A DNA stretch of 60,505 nt, from NCBI RefSeq assembly GCF_900188445.1, contig NZ_FZOR01000050.1:1-60505 (forward strand), read 5' to 3'. The position numbers and the translations under genes are program-made. The notes beneath the pieces were generated by a model. It was not told where the DNA came from and did no database searches. It saw nothing but the letters and a program-made list of their open reading frames with translations. Numbering within the stretch: the first letter of the stretch is position 1; each line of letters starts with the position of its first letter. Below are positions 51,433 to 59,434 of the stretch, in pieces. This DNA is from Actinomadura meyerae (GTDB taxonomy: Bacteria > Actinomycetota > Actinomycetes > Streptosporangiales > Streptosporangiaceae).

Positions 51433-52195
51433 GCCGGTGGCGCCGCCGGGCCGGTGGACGCGTTTCACGCTGCCGGCGAGCGCGCCGCGTGTCCGGCTCC
51501 TGTGCCTGCCGTGCGCGGGGGGAGGCGCGACGGCGTACCGCCCGTGGGTGCGCGAGCTCGCCGCGGCGGGCGTCGACGTCTGGCCCGTCCAGCTGCCCGG
51601 CAGGGAGAACCGGTTCGACGAGGACCTCCCCGGCTCCATGGAGGACCTCGTCGAGGAGTTGCTCGACGAGCTCGGCCCGGCGCTCCGCACGGCGCCCTAC
51701 GCCCTGTTCGGGCACAGCATGGGCGCCAGCATCGCGCTGGCCCTGGCCTACGGGGCGCGGTCACGGGGCCTGCCCGGGCCGGTGCGGCTGTTCCCGTCCG
51801 CCGGACGCCCCCCGAACCGTCCCGATCCGGACCCGCCCGCCCACAGCCTGCCGAAGGCGGCGTTCCTCGAACGCCTGCGCACCTACGACGCCGGTTCGCT
51901 CCTGCTCCGCGAACCCGAGCTGCTGGAGGTCTTCCTGCCCAAGCTGCGCGACGACTTCGCGCTGTTCGAGAACTACCGGCCGCCGGCCGAAGAGCCGCTG
52001 GACTGCCCGTTCACCGTCCTCGGCGGGTTCGACGACGCCTCCGTGTCCGCCGCCCTCCTGCCCGCCTGGGCCGACTACACCCGGGGGGCCTTCGAGGTCC
52101 GGCTCGTGGCGGGCGGCCACCTGTTCCTGGAGTCGGCGCGCGACGCGGTCGTCCGGCTGGTGCGCGGGAGGCTCGCGCCGGAGGCCGCGGGGTGA
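51425..52195 (+). CDS. Canonical type II thioesterase
   Basis: A 256-residue alpha/beta-hydrolase with LLCLPCAGGGATAYRPW, LPGRENRF, the nucleophile elbow GHSMG with Ser98, and GGHLFLES with the catalytic His. It should remove aberrant acyl groups from the carriers or release the product. The start is TTG at 51425, overlapping the oxidoreductase gene; GTG at 51437 is possible. It contrasts with the Cys-type homologue at 32252. Confidence 0.92.
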   Translation: MPEPVAPPGRWTRFTLPASAPRVRLLCLPCAGGGATAYRPWVRELAAAGVDVWPVQLPGRENRFDEDLPGSMEDLVEELLDELGPALRTAPYALFGHSMGASIALALAYGARSRGLPGPVRLFPSAGRPPNRPDPDPPAHSLPKAAFLERLRTYDAGSLLLREPELLEVFLPKLRDDFALFENYRPPAEEPLDCPFTVLGGFDDASVSAALLPAWADYTRGAFEVRLVAGGHLFLESARDAVVRLVRGRLAPEAAG

Positions 52196-53019
52196 GCCCG
52201 GACCAACGCGCCCTCCTGGCGGTTGCGCGCAAGGAACTGCGCGTCCTGCGGCGCTATCCGCTGACCCTGCTGAACACGATGCTGCTCATGCCCCTGTACC
52301 AGCTCGTCCTGCCCGTGCTGCTCCTCGGCACCGCGTTCCTCGTCAAGGGCCGGTCCCTGGGGATGGACGAGTTCACCGGCACCTCTGACTTCGGCGGATG
52401 GCTGTCCGCCGGCCTGGTGGGGGCGACCGTCACCGGCACCGTCCTGTCGGGGCCCGCCCAGGCCATGGCGTCGGAACGGGGCCTCGGGACACTGGAGCAG
52501 ACATGGGCCATGCCGGTGAGCCGCCGCGCCCTGGTCCTCGGCCTGATGACCTGCATGACCGGGCTGAGCCTGATCGCCGGGGTGGCGATGGCCGTGCTGG
52601 TGAGCCTGATCGCCGGCGCCCGCTACGGGCCCGGGACGCTGCTGGCCCTGCCGGTGTTCGCCGCCCTGCTGCCGGGCCTCGCCGGGATGGGGCTCGTCAG
52701 CGCGTCACTGTCGCTGCTCTGGCGGCAGGCCGTCGGTCTCACCGACAACCTCGGCTACGTCGTGACCGTCCTCGCCGGCGTCACGTTCCCGGTGGCGGTG
52801 CTCTGGGACGCGCTGCGCCCCGTCTCCTACCTCATCCCCACCACCTGGGCGATCGACCTGAGCCGCCGTGCCGCGCTCGGCGCCGACTCCCTCTACCCGC
52901 CGGCGGTGGAGGTGTGCGCCCTGGTCGCGACGTCGGGCCTCTGCCTGGCCGGCGGCAGCGCCCTCTTCGGCCGGGTGGAGCGCCGGATGCGCGCGGAGGG
53001 AGCGCTCGGCCAGCACTGA
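52192..53019 (+). CDS. ABC-2 type permease (second)
   Basis: A 275-residue membrane protein with about six hydrophobic segments (first at residues 24-48) and the motifs VARKELRVLRRYPLT at the N-terminus and GVTFPVAVLWDAL before the last helices. The GTG overlaps the thioesterase stop. No ATPase gene accompanies it, so it probably shares the ATPase encoded at 33515, with the 34531 product as the other transmembrane half. Confidence 0.88.
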   Translation: MSPDQRALLAVARKELRVLRRYPLTLLNTMLLMPLYQLVLPVLLLGTAFLVKGRSLGMDEFTGTSDFGGWLSAGLVGATVTGTVLSGPAQAMASERGLGTLEQTWAMPVSRRALVLGLMTCMTGLSLIAGVAMAVLVSLIAGARYGPGTLLALPVFAALLPGLAGMGLVSASLSLLWRQAVGLTDNLGYVVTVLAGVTFPVAVLWDALRPVSYLIPTTWAIDLSRRAALGADSLYPPAVEVCALVATSGLCLAGGSALFGRVERRMRAEGALGQH

Positions 53020-53027
53020 CCACGACC

Positions 53028-53043
53028 GTCCCATTTATGGGAC
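53028..53043. promoter_or_regulatory. 16-bp palindrome in an AT-rich leader
   Basis: GTCCCAT and ATGGGAC are perfect 7-bp arms around TT. It lies 9 bases after the permease stop and 64 bases before the M29-like gene, followed by an AT-rich stretch (TTATTGAAAT, TTTTCTATGAT) that is out of keeping with the cluster. It may be an operator or the start of a separate promoter for the peptide genes; no confident -35/-10 pair was found. Confidence 0.4.
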
Positions 53044-53106
53044 AGCCCTCGGAAGTAGTGGTTTCGGGGATTATTGAAATGGCGGGCCTTTTCTATGATC
53101 GAAGGC

Positions 53107-54099
53107 ATGTCGGTGACTCCTGAAATCGGTTCGCACGCGGAGTCCGGAGAGACCGGGCACAATCTGCGCCAGGTCTTTCCGGAAGGCGAGATATTCGTCG
53201 TCTCGGACGATGCGGAACTGAACCGGTACGCGGCCGGGCTGGGAATGCGGGACGTGCCGCTCGACGGCGTGGCCAGCCTGCCGGACGACGCCAACGTCGT
53301 CCTGCTCCTGCGCGGGCGGCTCGTCAGCCGCGAGATCCGCAGGCTGTTCCGCCGCATGCGGGTGCTGCTGGTCCCGATCGCCAGCTTCGACCCGTCCCTC
53401 CCGGTGGCCGAGTACACGCTCCGGATGGTCCGCGCCACCGACTACGGCGCGGCCTGCGAGTGGAACCGCTACTGGGCGCGCAGCATCTCCGAGCAGCCCG
53501 GCGCGCTCGTGTTCGAGGGCAACGGGACCGACCTCACCTGCTCGCTGGCCGACCGGCTCAGCGCCGACGCCTGGCTCGACCCCTGCATCGGCCCCGGCAA
53601 GTGGGTCAGCGTGGCGAGCTTCTGCGAGTTCTCCATCACCGCTCCGTCGTCCACCGACTGGCGCGGAGCCTTCGACATCGCCGGCACGGCGGTCGCGTCC
53701 GGCCTGCTCGTCGCCCGGGACGCGCGCGTCCGGCCGGAGGGCGAGGAGCGGATCCGCCGGGCCGCCCGCCTGCGTGAGGAGATCACCGCGCGCGGGCCGA
53801 TCGAGCTGCACCTCGCCGACGGGGTGCTCACCGCGGTGCGGGCCGGCGGCGTGGACTACACCGACGCCGTGGTCGACGTGACCAACCCCTCCTACGAGGG
53901 GCACACGCTCGAACTCGGCCTCGGCACCAACATGAACCTCCTCCCGCAGGTGGACTGGGAGCTCAACTCCCAGCTCAACGAAGGGGCCGGCACGCTGCAC
54001 CTCGGCTTCGGCGAGGGCATGACGGGCGCGCACATGGACTTCGTCGTCGCCGAGTGCGGGCACCGGTTCCAGGAAGGCGGCGCGGAAGCACCGCGCTGA
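53107..54099 (+). CDS. M29 aminopeptidase/NicX-like metalloprotein next to the peptide gene
   Basis: A 330-residue protein. The C-terminal part (about residues 268-312) shows the metal-site pattern of M29 aminopeptidases and NicX-type dioxygenases: GLGTNMNLLP, then LNEGAGTLHLGFGEG and TGAHMDFVV, giving Glu292, His298, His309 and Asp311 as likely ligands. The N-terminal half (PEGEIFVVSDDAELNRY to RVLLVPIASFD) is less conserved, and I do not recognise a closer family. The ATG at 53107 has GAAGG directly before it; 53095 is an in-frame alternative. It lies 31 bases before the 44-residue peptide gene, suggesting it processes or modifies that peptide. Its chemistry is not settled by sequence. Confidence 0.75.
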   Translation: MSVTPEIGSHAESGETGHNLRQVFPEGEIFVVSDDAELNRYAAGLGMRDVPLDGVASLPDDANVVLLLRGRLVSREIRRLFRRMRVLLVPIASFDPSLPVAEYTLRMVRATDYGAACEWNRYWARSISEQPGALVFEGNGTDLTCSLADRLSADAWLDPCIGPGKWVSVASFCEFSITAPSSTDWRGAFDIAGTAVASGLLVARDARVRPEGEERIRRAARLREEITARGPIELHLADGVLTAVRAGGVDYTDAVVDVTNPSYEGHTLELGLGTNMNLLPQVDWELNSQLNEGAGTLHLGFGEGMTGAHMDFVVAECGHRFQEGGAEAPR

Positions 54100-54130
54100 A
54101 CCCCCACCATCCCGGGAGAGGAGGAGAGAC

Positions 54131-54265
54131 ATGCGCGAGCTGACGATCAACGACCAGTCCTGGAACGTCGACGAGGACGACACCCTCGTCGAGGGCGCCG
54201 AGCGGCTGGAGTCGGCCGACCCCGTCGAGGCGGCGTCACTCAGCTACGGCTACGCCAGGATCTAG
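54131..54265 (+). CDS. 44-residue peptide, candidate ribosomal precursor
   Basis: A short gene with a strong AGGAGGAGAGAC ribosome-binding site. The peptide begins MRELTINDQSWNVDEDD, is acidic through residue 33 (ESADPVE), and ends AASLSYGYARI, with a change from acidic to aromatic and basic. This acidic-leader/short-C-terminal-core layout is typical of RiPP precursors. It is the only gene between the M29-like protein and the amidohydrolase and is closely followed by a hairpin that may stabilise its mRNA. No known precursor family was recognised. The alternative is a small structural or regulatory protein; MbtH-like proteins are excluded by length and motif. Confidence 0.72.
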   Translation: MRELTINDQSWNVDEDDTLVEGAERLESADPVEAASLSYGYARI

Positions 54266-54270
54266 CCGGT

Positions 54271-54307
54271 CCGCGTGCGGGGGCGGCGCGTCCGCCCTCG
54301 CACGCGG
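54271..54307 (+). terminator. Strong intercistronic hairpin after the peptide gene
   Basis: Outer arms CCGCGTGCG and CGCACGCGG, a G-T wobble, and inner arms GGGCGG and CCGCCC around CGCGT give a 16-bp stem. It starts six bases after the peptide stop codon and lies 39 bases before the amidohydrolase start. It could act as a partial terminator or mRNA stabiliser that makes more peptide than downstream enzyme. Confidence 0.7.
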
Positions 54308-54345
54308 TCGCCACCCCGCAGCACGAGAACGGAGCGAGAGACGCG

Positions 54346-55614
54346 ATGGCCGAGCGGACGCGCTACACGGTGATCTCGGCGGACTGCCACGGCGGCGCGG
54401 ACCTCCTGGAGTACCGCGATTACCTGGACCCGTCGTACCGGGACGAGTTCGACGCCTGGGCGGCCTCGTACGAGGTGCCCTACGAGGACCTCAAGGGCGA
54501 GGACGGGACCCGGAACTGGGACTCCGGCCGCCGTCTGCGCGAGCTGGAGCAGGACGGCGTCGTCGCCGAGGTCCTGTTCCCCAACACGATCCCGCCGTTC
54601 TTCTCCGCCTCCTCGCTCGGCAGCCAGCAGGCCGCCGAGAGCGCCGAGGACCTGCGCCGGCGCTGGGCGGGCCTGCGCGCCCACAACCGGTGGCTGGCCG
54701 GCTTCTGCGCCGCCGCGCCGGGACGCCGCGCGGGCGTCTTCCAGGTGATGCTGCACGACATCGGCGAGGCCGTCGCCGAGATCAGGCGCGCCGCGGCGGC
54801 GGGCCTGCGGGGCGGGCTGCTGCTGCCCGGCACCCCGCCCGGGTCCGGGCTGCCGCCGCTGTACTACCACGAGTACTACGACCCCGTCTGGCGCGCGTGC
54901 GTCGAGGCCGGGCTGCCCGTCAACGTGCACAGCGGCAGCGCCGCGCCCCGCGCGGGCGACCGCCCCGAGGACCACGTGCTGTTCATGCTGGAGCTGCGCT
55001 GGTGGGACCAGCGCACGCTGCGGCACCTGATCCTCGGCGGCGTGCTGGAACGCCACCCCGAGCTGAACGTCGTCTTCACCGAGGAGGGGCTCGGCTGGAT
55101 CCCCGGCGCGCTCCGGGCCATGGACGGCTTCGTCGCCTCGATGCGCACGGCGTCCGGTAGCGGCGACCTCAGCCACGGCGCCACCGTGGCCAGGAACCTG
55201 ACGCTCCGGCCGAGCGAGTACTGGCGGCGCCAGTGCTACGCGGGGGCCAGTTTCATGCACCCGTCCGAGACCGCGATCCGGTCGTCGATCGGCGTTTCCC
55301 GGATCATGTGGGGCAGCGACTACCCGCACACCGAGGCGACCTACCCCTACAGCGAGGAGGCCATCCGGCTGGCCTACGCCGGCGTGCCGCAGGACGAGGT
55401 GGAGCTGATGCTCGCGGGCAACGCCGCCCGCGTCTTCGGGTTCGACCTGGAGGCCCTCGCCCGGCATGCCGCCCGGATCGGCCCCCCGCGGGACGAGGTC
55501 GGCGCGGGCGTGGACCCCGGATCCCTGCCGGCCGGCGTGGCGAAGAGCCCCGCGTTCGCCGGGATCACGCCCGGCTCCAGCACGACGCGGTGGGTCGACA
55601 ACCGCAAGGCGTGA
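54346..55614 (+). CDS. Amidohydrolase-superfamily protein (amidohydrolase 2 type)
   Basis: A 422-residue TIM-barrel metal-dependent hydrolase or decarboxylase. It opens with VISADCHGG (the equivalent of the HxH/DxH metal motif), has NVHSGSAAP for the central metal His, and GSDYPHTEATYPYS with the catalytic Asp. The class includes aromatic and amino-acid-derived decarboxylases, so C-terminal decarboxylation or hydrolysis of a product is possible. The ATG at 54346 is preceded by GGAGCGAGAG. It ends 12 bases from the convergent oxidoreductase gene. Confidence 0.88.
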   Translation: MAERTRYTVISADCHGGADLLEYRDYLDPSYRDEFDAWAASYEVPYEDLKGEDGTRNWDSGRRLRELEQDGVVAEVLFPNTIPPFFSASSLGSQQAAESAEDLRRRWAGLRAHNRWLAGFCAAAPGRRAGVFQVMLHDIGEAVAEIRRAAAAGLRGGLLLPGTPPGSGLPPLYYHEYYDPVWRACVEAGLPVNVHSGSAAPRAGDRPEDHVLFMLELRWWDQRTLRHLILGGVLERHPELNVVFTEEGLGWIPGALRAMDGFVASMRTASGSGDLSHGATVARNLTLRPSEYWRRQCYAGASFMHPSETAIRSSIGVSRIMWGSDYPHTEATYPYSEEAIRLAYAGVPQDEVELMLAGNAARVFGFDLEALARHAARIGPPRDEVGAGVDPGSLPAGVAKSPAFAGITPGSSTTRWVDNRKA

Positions 55615-55626
55615 GGACCGCCGCGG

Positions 55627-56469
55627 TCACCCTCCCGTGACGGCGGGGGCGACCTCGTCCATGAAGCGGCGCAGATCCCCGACGCCTCCGGCCGGATCGA
55701 CCATCTGGACGACGAAATGCCGCACCCCGAGGTCCCGGTCGGCGCACAGCCGCCGCGCGAGATCGCGGGGCGGCCCGGTCAGCACGAAGCCGGGGACGTC
55801 GGCGCGATGCGAGAAGGCGATCTCGTAGTTCGCCGAGACGCGCGCCGGGCCGGCCTGCGGGATCAGCTCGCCGAGCCGCGCGGTGTCCGGGGCCCAGCAG
55901 TTCCACCAGTCCGCCCGCTCGCGCGCCAGCGCCATCGTCCCCTTGCCGACGCCTCCGATGGTCAGCGGGATGCGGGGCTGCACGGCGGCCGGGCCGCCCT
56001 GCGGATCGCGGACGGTGAAGAAGGCGCCGGCGTGGTCGACCGGCCGCCCGCCGACGACGAGGTCGAGGACGTCCAGCAACTCGGCCAGGCGCGCCCGCCG
56101 CACTACGGGCGGGTCCGGGGTGAACCCCAGACCGGTCAGCTCGGACGGCGACGAGCCCCAGCCGAGCCCGAGGTTGAGCCGCCCGCCGCTGATCTGGTCG
56201 AGCGTCACCGCCATCCGGCCGAGCAGCACCGGGTTCCGGAACGACTCGCAGAGCACCAGGTGCCCCACCCGCACGACGCTGGTCCGCGCCGCGATCGCCG
56301 TGGCGACCGTCCACCCCTCCAGGGCCCCGCCCGGCACGCCCGGCAGCGCGAGGTGGTCCATGAACCACACCGCCTCGAAGCCGAGGTCCTCCGCCGCCTC
56401 CGCCAGCGTCGCCAGTTCAGCGAAGCTCCGGCGGACCTGCGGCAGGTAGAGCCCGAACGTGGGTTTCAT
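55627..56469 (-). CDS. Luciferase-like (LLM class, probably F420-dependent) oxidoreductase
   Basis: A 280-residue TIM-barrel oxidoreductase: FGLYLPQVRRSFAELATLAE at the start, FMDHLALPGVP, VGHLVLCESFRNP, QISGGRLNLGLGWGSSPSE and RIPLTIGGVGKGTM. It resembles F420-dependent enzymes more closely than FMN luciferases. The ATG at 56469 has GGAGGG upstream and is 15 bases after the ATP-grasp gene, forming a two-gene leftward operon. The cluster thus encodes two different enzymes of this class. Confidence 0.9.
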   Translation of the reverse strand: MKPTFGLYLPQVRRSFAELATLAEAAEDLGFEAVWFMDHLALPGVPGGALEGWTVATAIAARTSVVRVGHLVLCESFRNPVLLGRMAVTLDQISGGRLNLGLGWGSSPSELTGLGFTPDPPVVRRARLAELLDVLDLVVGGRPVDHAGAFFTVRDPQGGPAAVQPRIPLTIGGVGKGTMALARERADWWNCWAPDTARLGELIPQAGPARVSANYEIAFSHRADVPGFVLTGPPRDLARRLCADRDLGVRHFVVQMVDPAGGVGDLRRFMDEVAPAVTGG

Positions 56470-56484
56470 GGGGTCCCTCCGGGG

Positions 56485-57717
56485 TCAGGCCGTCTCCACG
56501 TGCAGCAGGCGTTCCGCCTCGTCCAGGACCTGAGCGCACTCGTCGATCGACCCGGAGACCGCGACGGCGTAGGCGATCCGCCCGTACCGGATGTCCCGGG
56601 ACGGCGGGGACACCGTCTCCCCCGGCTCGGCGAGCGTCACCGCGCGCACCACCTCGGGCGGCAGCCGTTCCTCGTCGAAGCGGATCGACCTGATCGTGGT
56701 GTCGTCGCGCTCGGGATGGAAGAACCGGATGCCGGCGGTGAGCTTCCGGTCCGGGGCGAGGACCGGTGCCTGCCCGCACGCCGCGGCGGCCGACACCAGC
56801 CCGGGATCGATCCCCGTCGCGTACCGGCCGAGGAGCGACAGCAGGTCGCCGCCGAGCCGTCCGTTCAGCTCGATGACCTTGGGGCCGCGGCGGGTCAGCC
56901 GCATCTCCGTGAAGGTGACGCCCTCGGTGAAGCCGAGCGCCGAATGCGCGGCCTGGAGCACCTGCATGACCCGCAGATCGGCCAGCAGCGGGTCGGCGCC
57001 GTCCACGTAGTGCCCGAGCTCGGCGAAGAACGGCTCGTAGCCGACCACCTTGCGGGCCAGGTAGATCGGCTGCACCCGGCCCCGGTGCACCACCGAGTCG
57101 ATGCTGATCTCCGGCCCGTCCAGGTACTCCTCGACCAGCACCGGCGTCGCGTAGCGCGGCGCCCCCGCCGCCCGCGCGGTGGACGACCAGGGAAACCAGG
57201 ACGCGAGTCCGGCGGCGTCGTCCACCCGGACGATCCCGATGCTGCCGGCGAGGCCGCGGGGTTTCAGCACGGCCGGGTACCCGGTCCGCTCTGCGGCCCG
57301 CAGCGCCTCCTCCGTCCGCGACACGGCGATCGAGAGGGGCTGCGGCACGTTCGCCGCGGCCAGGGCGGTCCGCGTGAGGTGCTTGTCGCTGCAGGCGATG
57401 ACCATCTCCGGCTTCCCGCCGGGCAGGTCCAGGCTCTCCGCGACGTACGCGGCCGGCACCGCGAGGTCGTCGGACCAGCTGACCACGCCCCGCACCTCGG
57501 CCGCGGCCGCGAGCCGCACGGCCTCCCGGATCAGCGCCGGGACGTCGAAGACATCGTCGAAGACCGTGCTGCCGACGATGTGCGGCCCTTCCCAGGTCGG
57601 CTCCGCGCGACAGAAAAGATGCACCCGGTAATGGGCCCCGACGGATTCCAGGAGATGGCCGCGAAAAAGCTCGGAACCATGCCCGATGACAAGGATGAGC
57701 GGTCGCTCGTCAGACAT
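56485..57717 (-). CDS. ATP-grasp carboxylate-amine ligase
   Basis: A 410-residue ATP-grasp enzyme. It starts LILVIGHGSELFRGHLLESV, has the lysine-containing nucleotide loop PAVLKPRGLAGSIGIV, the segment VLVEEYLDGPEISID, and the metal-binding ELNGRLGGD. This set is typical of amino-acid and peptide ligases that form an acyl phosphate and join it to an amine. The ATG at 57717 is preceded by AGGAGAAGGGA. In pheganomycin biosynthesis an ATP-grasp ligase couples a non-ribosomal amino acid to a ribosomal peptide; the neighbouring 44-residue gene makes the same logic plausible here. Confidence 0.9.
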   Translation of the reverse strand: MSDERPLILVIGHGSELFRGHLLESVGAHYRVHLFCRAEPTWEGPHIVGSTVFDDVFDVPALIREAVRLAAAAEVRGVVSWSDDLAVPAAYVAESLDLPGGKPEMVIACSDKHLTRTALAAANVPQPLSIAVSRTEEALRAAERTGYPAVLKPRGLAGSIGIVRVDDAAGLASWFPWSSTARAAGAPRYATPVLVEEYLDGPEISIDSVVHRGRVQPIYLARKVVGYEPFFAELGHYVDGADPLLADLRVMQVLQAAHSALGFTEGVTFTEMRLTRRGPKVIELNGRLGGDLLSLLGRYATGIDPGLVSAAAACGQAPVLAPDRKLTAGIRFFHPERDDTTIRSIRFDEERLPPEVVRAVTLAEPGETVSPPSRDIRYGRIAYAVAVSGSIDECAQVLDEAERLLHVETA

Positions 57718-57842
57718 GCGGATCCCTTCTCCTGCACAGCGGAGAGCCGCTTTCACCATGATCGAATCTACAATGGGCGGAGTGGAAATTGAAGGACGTC
57801 CGCGCGGATATTCCATCCCGGTGCGCAGCGGGGAGGGCGGCG

Positions 57843-59267
57843 ATGGGAAACGACTTCCTGGACCTCGACGGGACCGCGCAGGCCGAGCTGGTGCGGAGCG
57901 GGCAGCTGCGTCCGGTCGAGCTCGTGGCGGCCGCGATCGACCGGATCGAGCGGCTCGACCCGGTGCTCGGCGCCCTCACCGCGGAACGTTTCGAACGCGC
58001 TCTGGACGAGGCCGCCCGGCCCACCGGCGCCGGGCCCTTCGCGGGCGTCCCGTTCCTGCTCAAGGACGCCGTGCAGCATTCCGCCGGCGACCGCTACCAG
58101 CACGGCATGACGTACCTGCGCGAGCACCCCTGGGTGTCGGCCGCCGACACCGGGCTGACCCGGCGCTACCGCGCGGCCGGACTGGTCCTGCTGGGGCGGA
58201 CGAAGGTCCCCGAGCTCACGATGTCGCCGACCACCGAGCCGCTCGGCCACGGCCCCGCGCGCAACCCCTGGGACCTCACCCGGTCCGCGGGAGGCTCCAG
58301 CGGCGGCTCGGCCGCCGCGGTCGCCGCGGGGATGGTCGCCTGCGCGCACGGCAACGACATGGGCGGCTCGATCAGAATCCCGGCATCCTGCTGCGGGCTC
58401 GTCGGGCTCAAACCCTCCCGGGGCCGCACGACACTCGCTCCGTTCGCCTCGTACTGGGGCCCTCTCACGCACGAGCACGTCCTGACCCGCACCGTCCGCG
58501 ACAGCGCCGCGATGCTGGACGCCACCGCCGGCCCGGCCCCCGGCGACCTGTACGCGGCCCCGGCACCGTCCCGCCCGTGGACGGCGGAGGTCGGAGCCGA
58601 TCCCGGCCGGCTGCGCATCGGCCTGCTCGAGACACGCCCCTCCGGCGGGCCGCTCGCCCCCGAGTGCCTCACCGCGGTGCACGAGACGGCGCGGCTGCTG
58701 GAGTCACTCGGCCACCGGGTGCGGACGCTCGATCCCATCGCGTTCGCCGACCCCGCCGGTGCCGCGGCCATGGGAGTGGTGATAGCCGCCTCCGTCGCCC
58801 GCGAGGTCGCCGCATGGGAACGGCGTATCGGCATCCCGATGCACGACCTGGAGCCGGGCACCGCCGCGGCCGTGGCCCAGGGCGCCGCGACCAGCGCCGC
58901 GGACCTGCTCGACGCGCTCGACACGCTGGCCCGCTGGAGTCGCCGCATCGTACTCGCGTCCAGCGCGGTGGACGTGGTCCTGAGCCCCACCATCCCCTGG
59001 CTTCCGCCGCCCCTCGGCACGATGAGCGGCGACCGGCCCCTCGCCGAAACGGCACCGAGGTGGACCGCCATGGCGGAAACGGCCGTCCTCGGCAACATCT
59101 CCGGCCAACCGGCGATCTCCCTCCCGCTGCACCGGACCGAGACCGGTCTGCCGATCGGCATCCAGCTCGCCGCCCCCTATGCCCGGGAAGACCTCCTCTT
59201 CCGGTTGTCCTCCCAGCTCGAAGAGGCGGCCCCCTGGCCGCGAACCGCCAACGTCCCCATGAGCTGA
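57843..59267 (+). CDS. Amidase-signature family hydrolase
   Basis: A 474-residue amidase. The Ser-Ser-Lys triad is complete: Lys74 in PFLLKDAV, the cis-Ser in GGSSGGS (150-156), and nucleophile Ser176 in GNDMGGSIRIP. The ATG at 57843 follows GGGGAGGG. It is divergent from the ATP-grasp gene across a 125-bp region and is followed by a repeat hairpin and decayed DNA. It may hydrolyse an amide in the pathway, for example a protecting acyl group, or may be an unrelated boundary gene. Confidence 0.9.
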   Translation: MGNDFLDLDGTAQAELVRSGQLRPVELVAAAIDRIERLDPVLGALTAERFERALDEAARPTGAGPFAGVPFLLKDAVQHSAGDRYQHGMTYLREHPWVSAADTGLTRRYRAAGLVLLGRTKVPELTMSPTTEPLGHGPARNPWDLTRSAGGSSGGSAAAVAAGMVACAHGNDMGGSIRIPASCCGLVGLKPSRGRTTLAPFASYWGPLTHEHVLTRTVRDSAAMLDATAGPAPGDLYAAPAPSRPWTAEVGADPGRLRIGLLETRPSGGPLAPECLTAVHETARLLESLGHRVRTLDPIAFADPAGAAAMGVVIAASVAREVAAWERRIGIPMHDLEPGTAAAVAQGAATSAADLLDALDTLARWSRRIVLASSAVDVVLSPTIPWLPPPLGTMSGDRPLAETAPRWTAMAETAVLGNISGQPAISLPLHRTETGLPIGIQLAAPYAREDLLFRLSSQLEEAAPWPRTANVPMS

Positions 59268-59307
59268 GCCTCGATCCACCGGAGGCGCATCGAGGTCGAT
59301 CTTTCGG
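59268..59307. repeat. Direct repeat copy 1 with hairpin
   Basis: The copy begins GCCTCGATCCACCGG directly after the amidase stop and contains a hairpin with arms CCTCGAT and ATCGAGG (59269-59295). About 35 of 40 positions match copy 2 at 60271-60310, exactly 1,003 bases away. It could serve as the amidase terminator. Confidence 0.6.
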
Positions 59308-59434
59308 GAATCTGCGTGTGACACTGCGAGTAAGCCGCTGGTGGCTGCCTGCGCTCTCTCCCAATAGCGGCCCTGGCGGACCGGCCGAATTGCTCGCGGT
59401 GGGGAGCGTCGACCGTAGGTCGTTGTCCGTGGGC

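Noticed and set aside
54131..54265. MbtH-like helper protein for the NRPS
   Set aside because: The peptide is shorter than MbtH proteins and lacks their conserved Trp-containing signature.
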